Source of the DNA: an uncultured Clostridium sp.
GTDB lineage: Bacteria; Bacillota; Clostridia; Lachnospirales; Lachnospiraceae
Assembly: GCA_946498245.1 (NCBI GenBank)
Contig: CAMMNN010000005.1
Span: forward strand, 1 to 64,000
Length of the DNA: 64,000 nt
Reading direction: 5' to 3'
Part shown: positions 1 through 8,893 of the stretch, piece by piece
Numbering within the stretch: the stretch's first letter is position 1
How the letters are laid out: each line of letters starts with the position of its first letter
Made by a program: the position numbers and the translations under genes
The notes under the pieces: model-generated
Database searches by the model: none
Told to the model about the DNA's origin: nothing
Seen by the model: the letters and a program-made list of their open reading frames with translations, nothing else

Positions 1-95
1 TGCTGTATGAGCTGATTTTTTAATTCCACGAGGCTATGTAACAGCAGGCGTCTTTCTTGGCTATCCAGATATAAATGGGTTTTCTTTTCTCTCAT
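1..95 (-). CDS. small hypothetical protein, partial (runs off left edge)
   Basis: The minus strand opens with ATG at 95 after an AGAAAGGACGG ribosome site and stays open for 31 codons to the window edge. The visible N-terminus (MREKKTHLYLDSQ...) is basic and then helical and leucine-rich. It resembles short uncharacterised proteins I associate with clostridial accessory regions, but this is recall, not a search. It has its own TTGAGC-17-TATAAT promoter and lies beyond the terminator of the rlmD operon, so it is a separate unit. The length and C-terminus are unknown, and no function can be given. It is missing from the ORF track because it is truncated. Confidence 0.6.
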   Translation of the reverse strand, partial: MREKKTHLYLDSQERRLLLHSLVELKNQLIQ

Positions 96-123
96 ATTCA
101 GCACCGTCCTTTCTGTTATCTTC

Positions 124-152
124 ATTATATGAAAATCCCTAAAACAGCTCAA
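124..152 (-). promoter_or_regulatory. sigma-A-type promoter of the left-edge gene
   Basis: On the minus strand, TTGAGC (147-152) and TATAAT (124-129) are separated by 17 bp. The start codon at 95 lies about 29 bases past the -10. Spacing and -10 are consensus; the -35 matches 4 of 6. Confidence 0.55.
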
Positions 153-165
153 AGGTGTAAATCTG

Positions 166-207
166 GCAAAAAAATAAGCGTACCACTATCTCTAATGATA
201 CGCTTAT
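166..207 (-). terminator. Rho-independent terminator downstream of rlmD
   Basis: On the minus strand a perfect 9-bp stem, ATAAGCGTA/TACGCTTAT, with a 16-base loop is followed at once by a run of T residues. It lies about 220 bases past the rlmD stop. The stretch between them (208-429) holds no convincing gene; the ORF drawn there overlaps rlmD in another frame. Confidence 0.75.
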
Positions 208-429
208 CCTATTCAATTTCTAAAAATCTGTTGCCTGTACTTTAGCAGCAGGGTGGACACTACATAGATATGTGACCTCTGAAAAATCCCTATTTCTCGT
301 TTGTGTTCCCACACCCGATGTCTACCATTACTGAAACATCAAAATAGTTTTTGAGGTGCTTATTTCGGATTTTTTCACCCTCCGAAGTGAACATGAAATG
401 CTTCGCAAAGTGCCTAAAATAAAGGATTT

Positions 430-1800
430 CTACGAGTTTTTCTTTTGTAGCAACACAATAGTCTCCACATGCACCCCACCCGGAAACATATCGCACCCCC
501 GCACTCTCTTCACCTCATATCCCCGCTCCCCCAGGTATTTCACGTCCCGGGCCAGGGTTGCGGAATTACAGCTTACGTAGACGACGCGATCCGGCTGCAT
601 CTTTGCAATGGTGTCCAGGCAGACCGTGTCGCAGCCTTTTCGGGGCGGGTCTACCACAATCACATCGGCTGCTGCGCCAGCGGACGCATACCGGGCCGGC
701 AGCACTTCTTCCGCCTTCCCCACAAAGAACTCTGCGTTGTTAATTCCGTTGAGTTCTGCGTTTCTCCGGGCGTCGTCAATGGCCTGAGGGACAATTTCCA
801 CGCCCCAGACCTGTTTTGCTTTCTGGGCCAGAAAAAGGGAGATGGTTCCGATTCCACAGTAGAGATCCCAAACATTTTCTTTGCCCGTAAGAGCGGCAAA
901 TTCCAAAGCCGTCTCATACAGTCTCTGAGTCTGGACGGGGTTTACCTGATAAAAAGAAAGGGGAGAAATCTGGTAGCGCACGGTTCCAATTAAATCCATA
1001 ATATAGCCTGGGCCGTAAAGGTTGACGACTTCCCGTCCCATGATTACATTGGTCTTTTCTGTATTGATGTTGTAAGAAATGCTGGTCATGCCGGGAACCG
1101 TCAAAAGCCGCTCTGCCAGAGTCTTTCCGTGAGGCAGATTCCGTCCGTTTATAACCAGACAGACCATAATCTGGCCCGTAGCGAAGCCTTTGCGGATCAG
1201 GGCATGGCGCACCAATCCCCTGTGACTGGTTTCGTCATAGGGCTCGATTTTATAATCTTTCATAAAGCCTTTGATGATTTCAAGGATTTCCTTGTTTTCT
1301 GCAATTCCCAGCAGGCAGTCTTCCTGTTCGATAATGGAATGGGTACGGCCCGCATAAAAGCCTGTGATAATCCGTCCGTTTTTGTCCTTTCCAAAAGGAA
1401 ACTGGGCTTTGTTCCGGTATCTCCAGGGATCTTCCATTCCTATAATGGGCTCCATATCTTCCAAAGAAAAGTTCTTCAGCCCGCCGATACGGACCAAATC
1501 GCTCCAAATCTTTTTTTGTTTAAAGTCAAGCTGGGCTTTATAATCCATGGCCTGAAGCTGGCAGCCGCCGCATTGACGGGCCGTAGAGCATTTCGGCGTT
1601 ACCCGGCAGGCGGAGGGCGTTATGACCTCCGCCAGTCTGGCAAAACCGTAATTTTTTTTCATCTTCATAGCCGAGGCCTTCACAACGTCCCCGATTACGG
1701 TATCTTTTATAAACCAAATGTAACCCTCGGTCTTCCCGATCCCGGCGCCATCTTCGCTCATATCTTCGATTTCAACAATAAACTCTTCGTTTTTTTTCAT
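430..1800 (-). CDS. rlmD: 23S rRNA (uracil-C5)-methyltransferase, RlmD/RumA family
   Basis: A 456-residue cytoplasmic enzyme that methylates C5 of uracil in 23S rRNA using S-adenosylmethionine. An N-terminal TRAM-like region (about 1-60) is followed by a cysteine cluster (C65, C71, C77, C80, in a CGGCQ context) that, with the later EDC cysteine, fits the [4Fe-4S] site of RumA. The C-terminal half is a Rossmann methyltransferase with an LYCGIGT SAM loop, DPPRKGCD, and the catalytic-cysteine motif SCNSATLARD. Length is normal for the family. Gram-positive members can act at U747 as well as U1939 (as in B. subtilis RlmCD), so the exact site is not settled. It is last in the leftward operon, 33 bases after yhaM. 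Confidence 0.93.
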   Translation of the reverse strand: MKKNEEFIVEIEDMSEDGAGIGKTEGYIWFIKDTVIGDVVKASAMKMKKNYGFARLAEVITPSACRVTPKCSTARQCGGCQLQAMDYKAQLDFKQKKIWSDLVRIGGLKNFSLEDMEPIIGMEDPWRYRNKAQFPFGKDKNGRIITGFYAGRTHSIIEQEDCLLGIAENKEILEIIKGFMKDYKIEPYDETSHRGLVRHALIRKGFATGQIMVCLVINGRNLPHGKTLAERLLTVPGMTSISYNINTEKTNVIMGREVVNLYGPGYIMDLIGTVRYQISPLSFYQVNPVQTQRLYETALEFAALTGKENVWDLYCGIGTISLFLAQKAKQVWGVEIVPQAIDDARRNAELNGINNAEFFVGKAEEVLPARYASAGAAADVIVVDPPRKGCDTVCLDTIAKMQPDRVVYVSCNSATLARDVKYLGERGYEVKRVRGCDMFPGGVHVETIVLLQKKNS

Positions 1801-1833
1801 ATCTTATTTCCTGTCTGCCAAAACCGGCCTTTT

Positions 1834-2820
1834 TTAAATATGGTGTCCGTTTGCAGAAAAAGTGGAGCCCGCCTTCGTCACAGAAGTTTTCCGGATATTG
1901 CTTTCCAGAAACTTATTATACCCAAGCCAGCCTGTATTCTCTCCTCCGGCATTCAATGCCTCCAGCATGGTTTCCATTTTCGCGTCTGTATTGTCTGCAA
2001 AATTCAGGGCCAGAGCCTCTATTAAGGCCGGCTTTTTGGGTGAGCCAAATTCCAGCTCTCCGTGATGGGCCAGGATACAGTGCTTCAGTTCCGCCGCCAG
2101 CCGGGACGGGAAACCCGGAATCGTCCGGATCCTCGCCCCCACCATTTCAGTGCCAATGACAATATGGCCTAAAAGCTGCCCGTCGTCGGTGTAATCATTT
2201 TCCGGAAATACGGACAGCTCCTTTGTCTTTCCTATATCATGGAAAATGGCTGCCGTAATCAGCAGATCCCGGTTAATGCCGGGATAATAGGACGCGTAAT
2301 ATTCGCAGAGCTTTGTTACGCTTAAAGTATGCTCTAACAATCCCCCCACAAATCCGTGGTGAACGCTTTTGGCTGCAGAATGGAACTGAAAAGCCTTTGC
2401 AAATTCCGGATCGTCAATGAAAAAGCTGCTGGCCAGCTTATTGAGGTAAGGATTTTTAATAGAACGGATTATGGCCGTCAATTCTTCGTACATTTTCCCG
2501 ATATTCTTTTTGGAAACAGGCAGGTAATCCTCCGGAATATACTCTTCCTCCCGCGCCTTTCTGATCCGGCGGATATTTAACTGATTGCTCCCTTGGAATA
2601 CCGTTATGTCGGCGTCTATGTAAACGTAATCCATGGTTTCAAAGTTTCCTACTCCCGGAGAACCTAAATCCCAGATTTTCCCGTCTATTGTCCCTGTTTT
2701 ATCCTGCAAAATCAGGTTGCCGTACTCCTTGCCGCTTTTTGTTAGCTGAATCTGCTTGTTTTTGCACAGATACACCTCGGATACGTGCATACCCTCCCGG
2801 AACATATTAATATACTTCAT
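1834..2820 (-). CDS. yhaM: YhaM-type 3'-5' exoribonuclease (OB-fold plus HD domain)
   Basis: A 328-residue protein with an N-terminal OB-fold (about 1-90, typical KIWDLG strand) and an HD-superfamily metal-binding domain (about 150-300) carrying HHGFVGGLLEHT, FHDIGK and CILAHHG. This is the layout of B. subtilis YhaM, an Mn-dependent 3'-5' exonuclease acting on RNA and single-stranded DNA; the metal-binding histidines and aspartates are all present. The start follows a GAAAGGAGAAATAAGACA ribosome site. It sits between the HtrA-like gene (49 bases upstream) and rlmD and is probably co-transcribed with them. Confidence 0.88.
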   Translation of the reverse strand: MKYINMFREGMHVSEVYLCKNKQIQLTKSGKEYGNLILQDKTGTIDGKIWDLGSPGVGNFETMDYVYIDADITVFQGSNQLNIRRIRKAREEEYIPEDYLPVSKKNIGKMYEELTAIIRSIKNPYLNKLASSFFIDDPEFAKAFQFHSAAKSVHHGFVGGLLEHTLSVTKLCEYYASYYPGINRDLLITAAIFHDIGKTKELSVFPENDYTDDGQLLGHIVIGTEMVGARIRTIPGFPSRLAAELKHCILAHHGELEFGSPKKPALIEALALNFADNTDAKMETMLEALNAGGENTGWLGYNKFLESNIRKTSVTKAGSTFSANGHHI

Positions 2821-2855
2821 TGTCTTATTTCTCCTTTCATTCCTCTGCGCTAAGA

Positions 2856-2880
2856 GAGCCAGGTGGTTTTTACCTGGCTC
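2856..2880 (-). terminator. hairpin over the stop codon of the HtrA-like gene (possible partial terminator)
   Basis: A perfect 9-bp stem (GAGCCAGGT/ACCTGGCTC) with a 7-base loop includes the TAA stop of the upstream gene. It is followed by TCTTAG rather than a T-run, so it more likely tunes read-through or RNA stability in the operon than ends transcription. Confidence 0.4.
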
Positions 2881-4207
2881 CGATGGTTACTGGATATTCT
2901 AATTCCGTATATGCTTCTCTCCCGGAACGTTCTACTTTTACTGTTACAGTCTCTCCGGCCGTCAAAGCATCTAGCTGTTCTTTCCATTTTGACATGGACT
3001 CTACAGGATTTCCGCCGATTTCCGTAATAATGTCCCCAGCCTGGATTCCGGCCTGATAGGCAGGACTGTCCTCAATAGCCCTGGTGACATAAATACCTGC
3101 CGGAAGTCCCCTTTGTATCTGCTCCTCGGAGATCTCCTGTCCCATAATGCCAAAATAGGGGGCCTGGATTCCATTGGACAGCTTCTCTAAAATAGCTTTG
3201 TAGTCTGAAATGGCCCGAACCGCCGTTACCCGGCTGTCTCCCTCCGGCTGGTAATCGCCGGTAACCCAGCCCACCATGCGGCCGTCCATATCGATTAAAA
3301 AGGTTCCTTTTTTCGAATCCCCCGGCACATCTACGTAAAAAATCCGGCTTCTTCCGTCTGTTACCTGTACATCCTTGCGAATATAGGAAACCAATCCGTA
3401 GCCCATAGAATAGGGGTACCCCGCAGGGCTTCCTATCGCGGTCAGAAAGTCTCCCTGCTGTACTGTGTGGGAATTTCCCAGTTCCAAAACCGTAATCTGC
3501 TCCGCCGCCGCGTCGCTTAAATCGGCAATCTGGATTCCCAATACCGCCATTCCCGTCACCTGATCAGAACCGATCAGATGGCCGGCCACAGCCTCCTGAT
3601 CCTGCACTGCAACCAAAATGGAATCGGCCTCCGATACTGCCTCAATAGGGGTCAGAACCAAGTATTCCAGCGGCGTCTCCGCAATCACTGCCCCGGAAAA
3701 CTGCCCCGCAGTTTCTACCGGATTGTTAAACCAGTCTGTCTGGTGTTTCACCGAATACACTGTTACGATTCCGTGACTGGCTTCCTCTGCATTGGTTTTT
3801 AAATTGGCAAAAATGGCTTTCAGATCTTCTTCTGTAAACTCATAATCTGCAATTTCTTTACGGATCAGTTCTTCCAAATCCTCACCCGACGGGAGTTCCT
3901 CTTTCGATGTCTCCGGAGGCGTTTCCGGTTCAGAGGGGACGGTTTCCGAGTCTGTAGGGATCGTCACTGTCACTGCGGTACTTCCTTCGCTCTCTTCTGA
4001 AAGATACCGTTTTGCAAAAGGGGCCGTAATGGCAAATGTCAGTGCCGCTATGATACCAAAAAAAGCCGCAGAAAACAAAAGGCCAATGGCTCGCGCCGCT
4101 GTCTGCCTTCGCGTTCTTGGTGGCTTTACTATAGTTTCTTTTATAAACTGACGCTTTTCTTTCGTGTCTTTTTCCTTCAATTCATCGTGGCTGTTTCTGT
4201 CCGGCAC
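2870..4207 (-). CDS. membrane-anchored HtrA/DegP-like protein, catalytically degenerate, with PDZ domain
   Basis: A 445-residue protein starting at GTG 4207, seven bases after GGAGG. Layout: basic cytoplasmic tail (1-35), one transmembrane helix (about 38-65), an acidic Pro/Glu/Thr linker, a trypsin-like S1C domain (about 135-345), and a C-terminal PDZ domain (GIYVTRAIEDSPAYQAGIQ, GDIITEIGG). This is the HtrA layout, but the catalytic positions look lost: the TNxHV histidine region reads LTPIEA, the TDLAVL aspartate reads TGMAVL, and the GNSGGPL serine region reads SKKGTFL. It is therefore probably a surface pseudoprotease that binds peptides or partners through PDZ. It is first in the operon with yhaM and rlmD and divergent from mutS2. 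Confidence 0.8.
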   Translation of the reverse strand: MPDRNSHDELKEKDTKEKRQFIKETIVKPPRTRRQTAARAIGLLFSAAFFGIIAALTFAITAPFAKRYLSEESEGSTAVTVTIPTDSETVPSEPETPPETSKEELPSGEDLEELIRKEIADYEFTEEDLKAIFANLKTNAEEASHGIVTVYSVKHQTDWFNNPVETAGQFSGAVIAETPLEYLVLTPIEAVSEADSILVAVQDQEAVAGHLIGSDQVTGMAVLGIQIADLSDAAAEQITVLELGNSHTVQQGDFLTAIGSPAGYPYSMGYGLVSYIRKDVQVTDGRSRIFYVDVPGDSKKGTFLIDMDGRMVGWVTGDYQPEGDSRVTAVRAISDYKAILEKLSNGIQAPYFGIMGQEISEEQIQRGLPAGIYVTRAIEDSPAYQAGIQAGDIITEIGGNPVESMSKWKEQLDALTAGETVTVKVERSGREAYTELEYPVTIGAR

Positions 4208-4237
4208 AAGATTACCTCCTTCAGACGGCCTATTCCT

Positions 4238-4266
4238 ATTATAAGGTTTTCACGGTTTTTATGCAA
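4238..4266 (-). promoter_or_regulatory. promoter of the HtrA-like/yhaM/rlmD operon
   Basis: TTGCAT (4261-4266) and TATAAT (4238-4243) on the minus strand with exactly 17 bp between. GGAGG and the GTG start follow about 30 bases downstream. The divergent mutS2 promoter must lie in the AT-rich 4267-4317 stretch (a TATACT is at 4297), but no good -35 was found for it. Confidence 0.7.
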
Positions 4267-4327
4267 GAAAAAGATAGTAAATAATAAATTTTATGGTATA
4301 CTTTATACAAGTATATTGGAGGTATTT

Positions 4328-6733
4328 ATGAATCAAAAAGCGTTACAGACTCTTGAATATAATAAAATAATCAGCCAGCTTGCAGAGTATGCCGCTTCCC
4401 CTTTGGGAAAAGCCCTATGCCTTGAGCTTTGTCCTTCCTCTGAACTGGAGGAAATCATACAGCACCAAAGAGAAACTACCGACGCCCTTACCCGAGTGCG
4501 CCAGAAAGGCAGCGTTTCGTTTTCCGGCGTCCGGGACATTGGAGATTCCTTAAAGCGCCTGGAAATCGGCAGTTCCCTGAGCATTCCGGAGCTTCTTTCC
4601 ATTAGCTCCCAGCTTACGGCGGCAGCCCGCGCCAAAGCCTATGGCCGCCACGAAGAATCGGAGCTTCCCGACGACTCTCTGGAAGGGCTGTTTCGTTCTC
4701 TGGAGCCTTTGCCCCCTCTTAATACGGAAATCAAACGCTGCATTCTCTCTGAGGATGAAGTCAGCGATGACGCCAGCCCGGGCCTGCGCCATGTGCGCCG
4801 CCAGATGCGGGGGATCGGAGATCGGATCCACAGCCAGTTAAATTCCATTTTAAACTCCAGCCGCGCCTATCTGCAGGACGCCGTAATCACTATGAGGGAC
4901 GGCCGGTATTGCCTTCCCGTAAAGGCGGAGCATAAAAACCAGGTGTCCGGCATGGTTCACGACCAGTCTTCCACGGGTTCTACTCTGTTTATTGAACCCA
5001 TGGCCATTATACGGCTCAACAATGAATTGCGGGAGCTGGAAATTCAGGAAAAGAAAGAAATCGAGGCCGTCCTGGCTGAGCTTAGCAATCAGGCGGCGCC
5101 TTTTTTAGAAGAACTCCGGACAAACCAGACTCTTCTGGCCCAGTTGGATTTTATCTTTGCCAAAGCCGCCCTTTCCCGGCATTACAAGGGCAGCGAACCG
5201 AAATTTAACAGCCGGGGCTTTATTCACATAAAAGATGGCCGCCACCCCCTTTTGGATCCTCAAAAGGTGGTTCCTATTACCGTCCGTCTGGGTGATGAGT
5301 ACGATCTTCTTATCGTTACAGGCCCCAATACCGGCGGCAAAACCGTTTCTTTAAAGACGGTCGGGCTCTTTACCCTTATGGGGCAGGCGGGCCTTCATAT
5401 CCCGGCCTTTGACGGTTCTGAGTTGGCGGTATTTGACAACGTCTTTGCGGATATTGGCGACGAGCAGAGCATTGAGCAGAGTTTAAGTACCTTTTCCGCC
5501 CATATGACCAATATTGTCCGGATCCTGGAAGAAGCGGATTCCCGTTCCCTCTGTCTTTTTGACGAATTGGGGGCCGGCACGGATCCTACGGAGGGGGCGG
5601 CCCTGGCCATTGCCATTTTGACTTTCCTGCACAATATGAAGTGCCGGACCATGGCCACCACCCATTACAGTGAATTAAAGGTTTTCGCCCTTTCCGCCAG
5701 CGGAGTGGAAAACGCCTGCTGTGAGTTTGACGTAGAAACCCTCAGGCCCACCTACCGTCTTCTCATCGGGATTCCCGGAAAGAGCAACGCCTTTGCCATT
5801 TCCAAAAAGCTGGGGCTCCCCGATTACATTATAGAGGACGCCAAGACCCATATTGAAAGCGGTCAGGAGGATTTTGAGGATCTTCTGGCTCACCTGGAGG
5901 AAAGCCGGATTACCATCGAGAAGGAACAGGCTGAGCTGGCTTCATATAAGGCGGAAATCGCCCAGCTAAAGGCGCGGCTGACTCAAAAAGAAGAGCGCCT
6001 GGAAGAACGCCGGGAAAAGCTTCTGCGCAATGCGTCGGAGGAAGCCCAGCGGATCCTTCAGGAAGCCAAGGACACCGCTGATGAAACCATTAAAAACATT
6101 AATAAACTGGCCGCCAGCTCCGGCATTGACAATAAGGCCCTGGAAGCAGAGCGCTCCCGCCTTCGGGATAAGCTGAAAACCACAGGAGAACGGCTGGCCC
6201 CCAAACAGAAAGGGCCTAAGCAGACCATTTCCCCGAAAAAGCTGAAAATCGGAGACGGCGTAAAGGTTCTGAGCCTGAATCTCAAAGGCACAGTCAGCAC
6301 CCTTCCCAACGCCAAAGGGGATCTGTACGTCCAAATGGGAATCCTGCGTTCCCTGGTAAATATTAAGGACTTAGAGCTTCTGCAGGAGCAGGACATTTCC
6401 GGGCCGGATATGGCTTTAGGCTATGGCGGCTCAAAGAGCGGCGGCCATAATACGGGCAGCGGCAAAATTAAAATGAGCAAATCCGCTTCTATTTCACCGG
6501 AAGTCAATCTCATTGGCATGACGGTAGATGAAGCCATTCCGGTTCTGGACAAATACCTGGACGACGCCTATCTGGCCCATATGTCCCAGGTACGGGTGGT
6601 ACATGGCCGGGGAACCGGCGCACTGCGAACTGGCGTCCACAAGCATCTGAAACGGCTGAAATACGTAAAAGATTTCCGTTTAGGTGAATTTGGCGAAGGA
6701 GATAGCGGTGTTACAATCGTTACATTTAAGTAG
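4328..6733 (+). CDS. mutS2: MutS2 family ATPase/endonuclease (ribosome rescue, recombination control)
   Basis: The track ORF begins at 4187, but GGAGG at 4318-4322 places the true start at ATG 4328, giving 801 residues, near the usual 785-790. It has the MutS core and ATPase (Walker A GPNTGGKT, DELGAGTDPTEG, TTHYSELK), a long Glu/Lys-rich coiled coil (about 520-640), a KOW-like segment and a C-terminal Smr nuclease domain (LIGMTVDEA, VVHGRGTGALR). In Firmicutes MutS2 acts on branched DNA and on stalled or collided ribosomes rather than in mismatch repair. It is followed 16 bases later by the response regulator, so the two are probably co-transcribed. Confidence 0.96.
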   Translation: MNQKALQTLEYNKIISQLAEYAASPLGKALCLELCPSSELEEIIQHQRETTDALTRVRQKGSVSFSGVRDIGDSLKRLEIGSSLSIPELLSISSQLTAAARAKAYGRHEESELPDDSLEGLFRSLEPLPPLNTEIKRCILSEDEVSDDASPGLRHVRRQMRGIGDRIHSQLNSILNSSRAYLQDAVITMRDGRYCLPVKAEHKNQVSGMVHDQSSTGSTLFIEPMAIIRLNNELRELEIQEKKEIEAVLAELSNQAAPFLEELRTNQTLLAQLDFIFAKAALSRHYKGSEPKFNSRGFIHIKDGRHPLLDPQKVVPITVRLGDEYDLLIVTGPNTGGKTVSLKTVGLFTLMGQAGLHIPAFDGSELAVFDNVFADIGDEQSIEQSLSTFSAHMTNIVRILEEADSRSLCLFDELGAGTDPTEGAALAIAILTFLHNMKCRTMATTHYSELKVFALSASGVENACCEFDVETLRPTYRLLIGIPGKSNAFAISKKLGLPDYIIEDAKTHIESGQEDFEDLLAHLEESRITIEKEQAELASYKAEIAQLKARLTQKEERLEERREKLLRNASEEAQRILQEAKDTADETIKNINKLAASSGIDNKALEAERSRLRDKLKTTGERLAPKQKGPKQTISPKKLKIGDGVKVLSLNLKGTVSTLPNAKGDLYVQMGILRSLVNIKDLELLQEQDISGPDMALGYGGSKSGGHNTGSGKIKMSKSASISPEVNLIGMTVDEAIPVLDKYLDDAYLAHMSQVRVVHGRGTGALRTGVHKHLKRLKYVKDFRLGEFGEGDSGVTIVTFK

Positions 6734-6749
6734 TAGACAGGAGGTTTCT

Positions 6750-7460
6750 ATGGCAGAAAAACAAAAAATACTAATCGTAGATGACGATGCCAATATAGCT
6801 GAACTGATTTCCCTGTATCTGGCAAAGGAATGTTATGAAACGCAGATTGTGGGCGACGGCGAAGAAGCGCTCCGTGTATTCCCTGTTTTTAAGCCTAATT
6901 TGATTCTGCTGGATCTGATGCTCCCCGGCATTGACGGCTACCAGGTCTGCCGGGAACTCCGGGCGTCCTCCCAGGTTCCCATTATCATGCTGTCAGCCAA
7001 GGGCGAAATCTTCGACAAAGTCCTGGGGCTGGAGCTGGGGGCCGACGATTATATGATTAAGCCTTTTGATTCCAAAGAACTGGTTGCCCGGGTAAAAGCA
7101 GTTCTGCGCCGCTACCAGGCGGCTCCCGCCGCCAGTTCCGCCTCATTGGAGCAGCAGGGCAATTACGTAGAATATCCGGATTTAATTGTCAATCTGACCA
7201 ATTATTCCGTTACCTATATGGGGCATTCCATAGAAATGCCCCCGAAGGAGCTGGAGCTTTTGTATTTTCTGGCATCCTCACCCAACCAGGTCTTTACCAG
7301 GGAACAGCTTTTGGATAATATCTGGGGTTACGAATACATTGGAGATACCAGGACTGTAGACGTACATATTAAGCGTCTCAGGGAAAAAATCAAAGACCAC
7401 CAAAACTGGGCTCTGACCACGGTATGGGGCATTGGATACAAATTTGAGGTGAAGCGATGA
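6750..7460 (+). CDS. OmpR/PhoB-family response regulator
   Basis: A 236-residue two-component regulator. CAGGAGG at 6738-6744 sets the start at ATG 6750, not the upstream track start. The receiver domain (about 5-120) has the acidic DDD triad, phospho-acceptor D55 in LLDLMLPG, and the KPF lysine. The C-terminal winged helix (about 140-234) has the typical EYIGDTRTVDVHIKRLREK recognition helix. It overlaps the histidine kinase by four bases (ATGA), which indicates translational coupling. Targets are unknown; the two secreted wall-repeat genes downstream in the same operon suggest a cell-envelope stimulus. Confidence 0.94.
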   Translation: MAEKQKILIVDDDANIAELISLYLAKECYETQIVGDGEEALRVFPVFKPNLILLDLMLPGIDGYQVCRELRASSQVPIIMLSAKGEIFDKVLGLELGADDYMIKPFDSKELVARVKAVLRRYQAAPAASSASLEQQGNYVEYPDLIVNLTNYSVTYMGHSIEMPPKELELLYFLASSPNQVFTREQLLDNIWGYEYIGDTRTVDVHIKRLREKIKDHQNWALTTVWGIGYKFEVKR

Positions 7461-8863
7461 ATCACTCCCTGTATTCCAAATTTGTTTTGGGCTATTTGGT
7501 TTTCGGGCTTTTGGGCTTTGTTACCATTGCTACATTGTCCTCCCGTATGGTTCACCGCTATTTGGTGGAACAGCAGGCGTCTTTGCTTTATGATGAGGCC
7601 ACTACCATTGCCGGCCAGTGCAGCGGGCTGTACACCGGAATGTCTTTGGATTTGGAATCCGCCGCATCCCAGATCAGCATGGTATCCGGATTCATTGACG
7701 CGGATATTTGGGTCGTTAATCAAAACGGAGCCATTATCGCTGACAGCCGCAGCAGCGGCCTGACGGGGCATACTATTAAAGACTTTAATCCTACAGCCAT
7801 TGGAAACCGCTCCTACGGCATTGGAAATTATTACGGACTCTTCCCTTATGACGTTATCAGTGTTTCCGCCCCCATTACAGGAAATTATAATACCTATGGA
7901 TACATTCTGATCCACAAAGAGCTGGCGGCTCTGGAACCGGAGCAAAACCGGATTTTAAATATTGTTTATATCAGCGGGCTGATTATATTCGCCCTTTCCC
8001 TGATTATCCTTTTGGTTTTTACCAAAACCGTTTATTTCCCCCTGCGCCGGATTACCGTAGGGGCCAATGAATACGCTTCCGGCCATTTAGAGCACCGTAT
8101 CAAGGTGGAAACTCAGGATGAAATGGGCTATCTGGCCGCAACCTTAAACTATATGTCCAGCGAACTGGGGAAGCTGGAGGAATACCAGAAAACCTTTATT
8201 GCCAATGTTTCTCATGATTTCCGCTCTCCCCTGACTTCCATAAAGGGCTATCTGGAAGCGATTCTGGACGGCACCATCCCCCCGGAGCTTCAGGAAAAGT
8301 ACCTGAACCGGGTCATTTCCGAGACAGAACGCCTTAACAAGCTGACTCAGGGAATGCTGACCCTTAATTCTCTGGACAGCAAGGGCTATTTGTCCCGGAC
8401 TAACTTTGACATTAACCGCACCATTAAAGATACCGCCGCATCCTTTGAGGGCACCTGCGATGCCAAGGACATTTCCTTTGAACTGACTTTCTCGGATTCC
8501 ATTCAAATGGTTTATGCGGATCTGGGAAAAATCCAACAGGTGTTATATAATCTCATTGACAATGCCATTAAGTTCAGCCATACCGGAGGGACAATTTATA
8601 TCCAGACCTTCCTTCGGCGGGAAAAGGTATTCGTTTCCGTTAAGGATGAGGGAATCGGCATCCCCAGAGAGAGCCAGAAAAAGATCTGGGAACGTTTTTA
8701 CAAATCGGACGCCTCCCGTGGAAAGGACAAGAAAGGCACTGGCCTGGGCCTGTCCATTGTAAAAGAAATCATTCAGTCCCATGGGGAAAATATTGATGTT
8801 GTAAGCACAGAAGGCGTTGGAACGGAGTTCATATTCAGCCTGCCCCGTTCCACAAACCTGTAA
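7457..8863 (+). CDS. membrane sensor histidine kinase
   Basis: A 468-residue kinase with two transmembrane helices (about 8-28 and 170-195) framing an extracellular sensor of about 140 residues, then HAMP, HisKA with phospho-acceptor H253 in NVSHDFRSPLTS, and a complete HATPase domain (N box NLIDNAIKFS, G1 DEGIGIP, G2 GTGLGLSIV). It forms the partner of the preceding regulator. The sensor has the mixed alpha/beta look of PAS/Cache-type extracellular domains, but its ligand is not evident. Confidence 0.93.
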   Translation: MNHSLYSKFVLGYLVFGLLGFVTIATLSSRMVHRYLVEQQASLLYDEATTIAGQCSGLYTGMSLDLESAASQISMVSGFIDADIWVVNQNGAIIADSRSSGLTGHTIKDFNPTAIGNRSYGIGNYYGLFPYDVISVSAPITGNYNTYGYILIHKELAALEPEQNRILNIVYISGLIIFALSLIILLVFTKTVYFPLRRITVGANEYASGHLEHRIKVETQDEMGYLAATLNYMSSELGKLEEYQKTFIANVSHDFRSPLTSIKGYLEAILDGTIPPELQEKYLNRVISETERLNKLTQGMLTLNSLDSKGYLSRTNFDINRTIKDTAASFEGTCDAKDISFELTFSDSIQMVYADLGKIQQVLYNLIDNAIKFSHTGGTIYIQTFLRREKVFVSVKDEGIGIPRESQKKIWERFYKSDASRGKDKKGTGLGLSIVKEIIQSHGENIDVVSTEGVGTEFIFSLPRSTNL

Positions 8864-8893
8864 AATAAAATTTTAAGAAAGGATGGAACTCAA

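Noticed and set aside
290-496. 68-residue minus-strand ORF beyond rlmD
   Set aside because: It overlaps the rlmD 3' end in another frame, has no ribosome site and shows no protein-like pattern.
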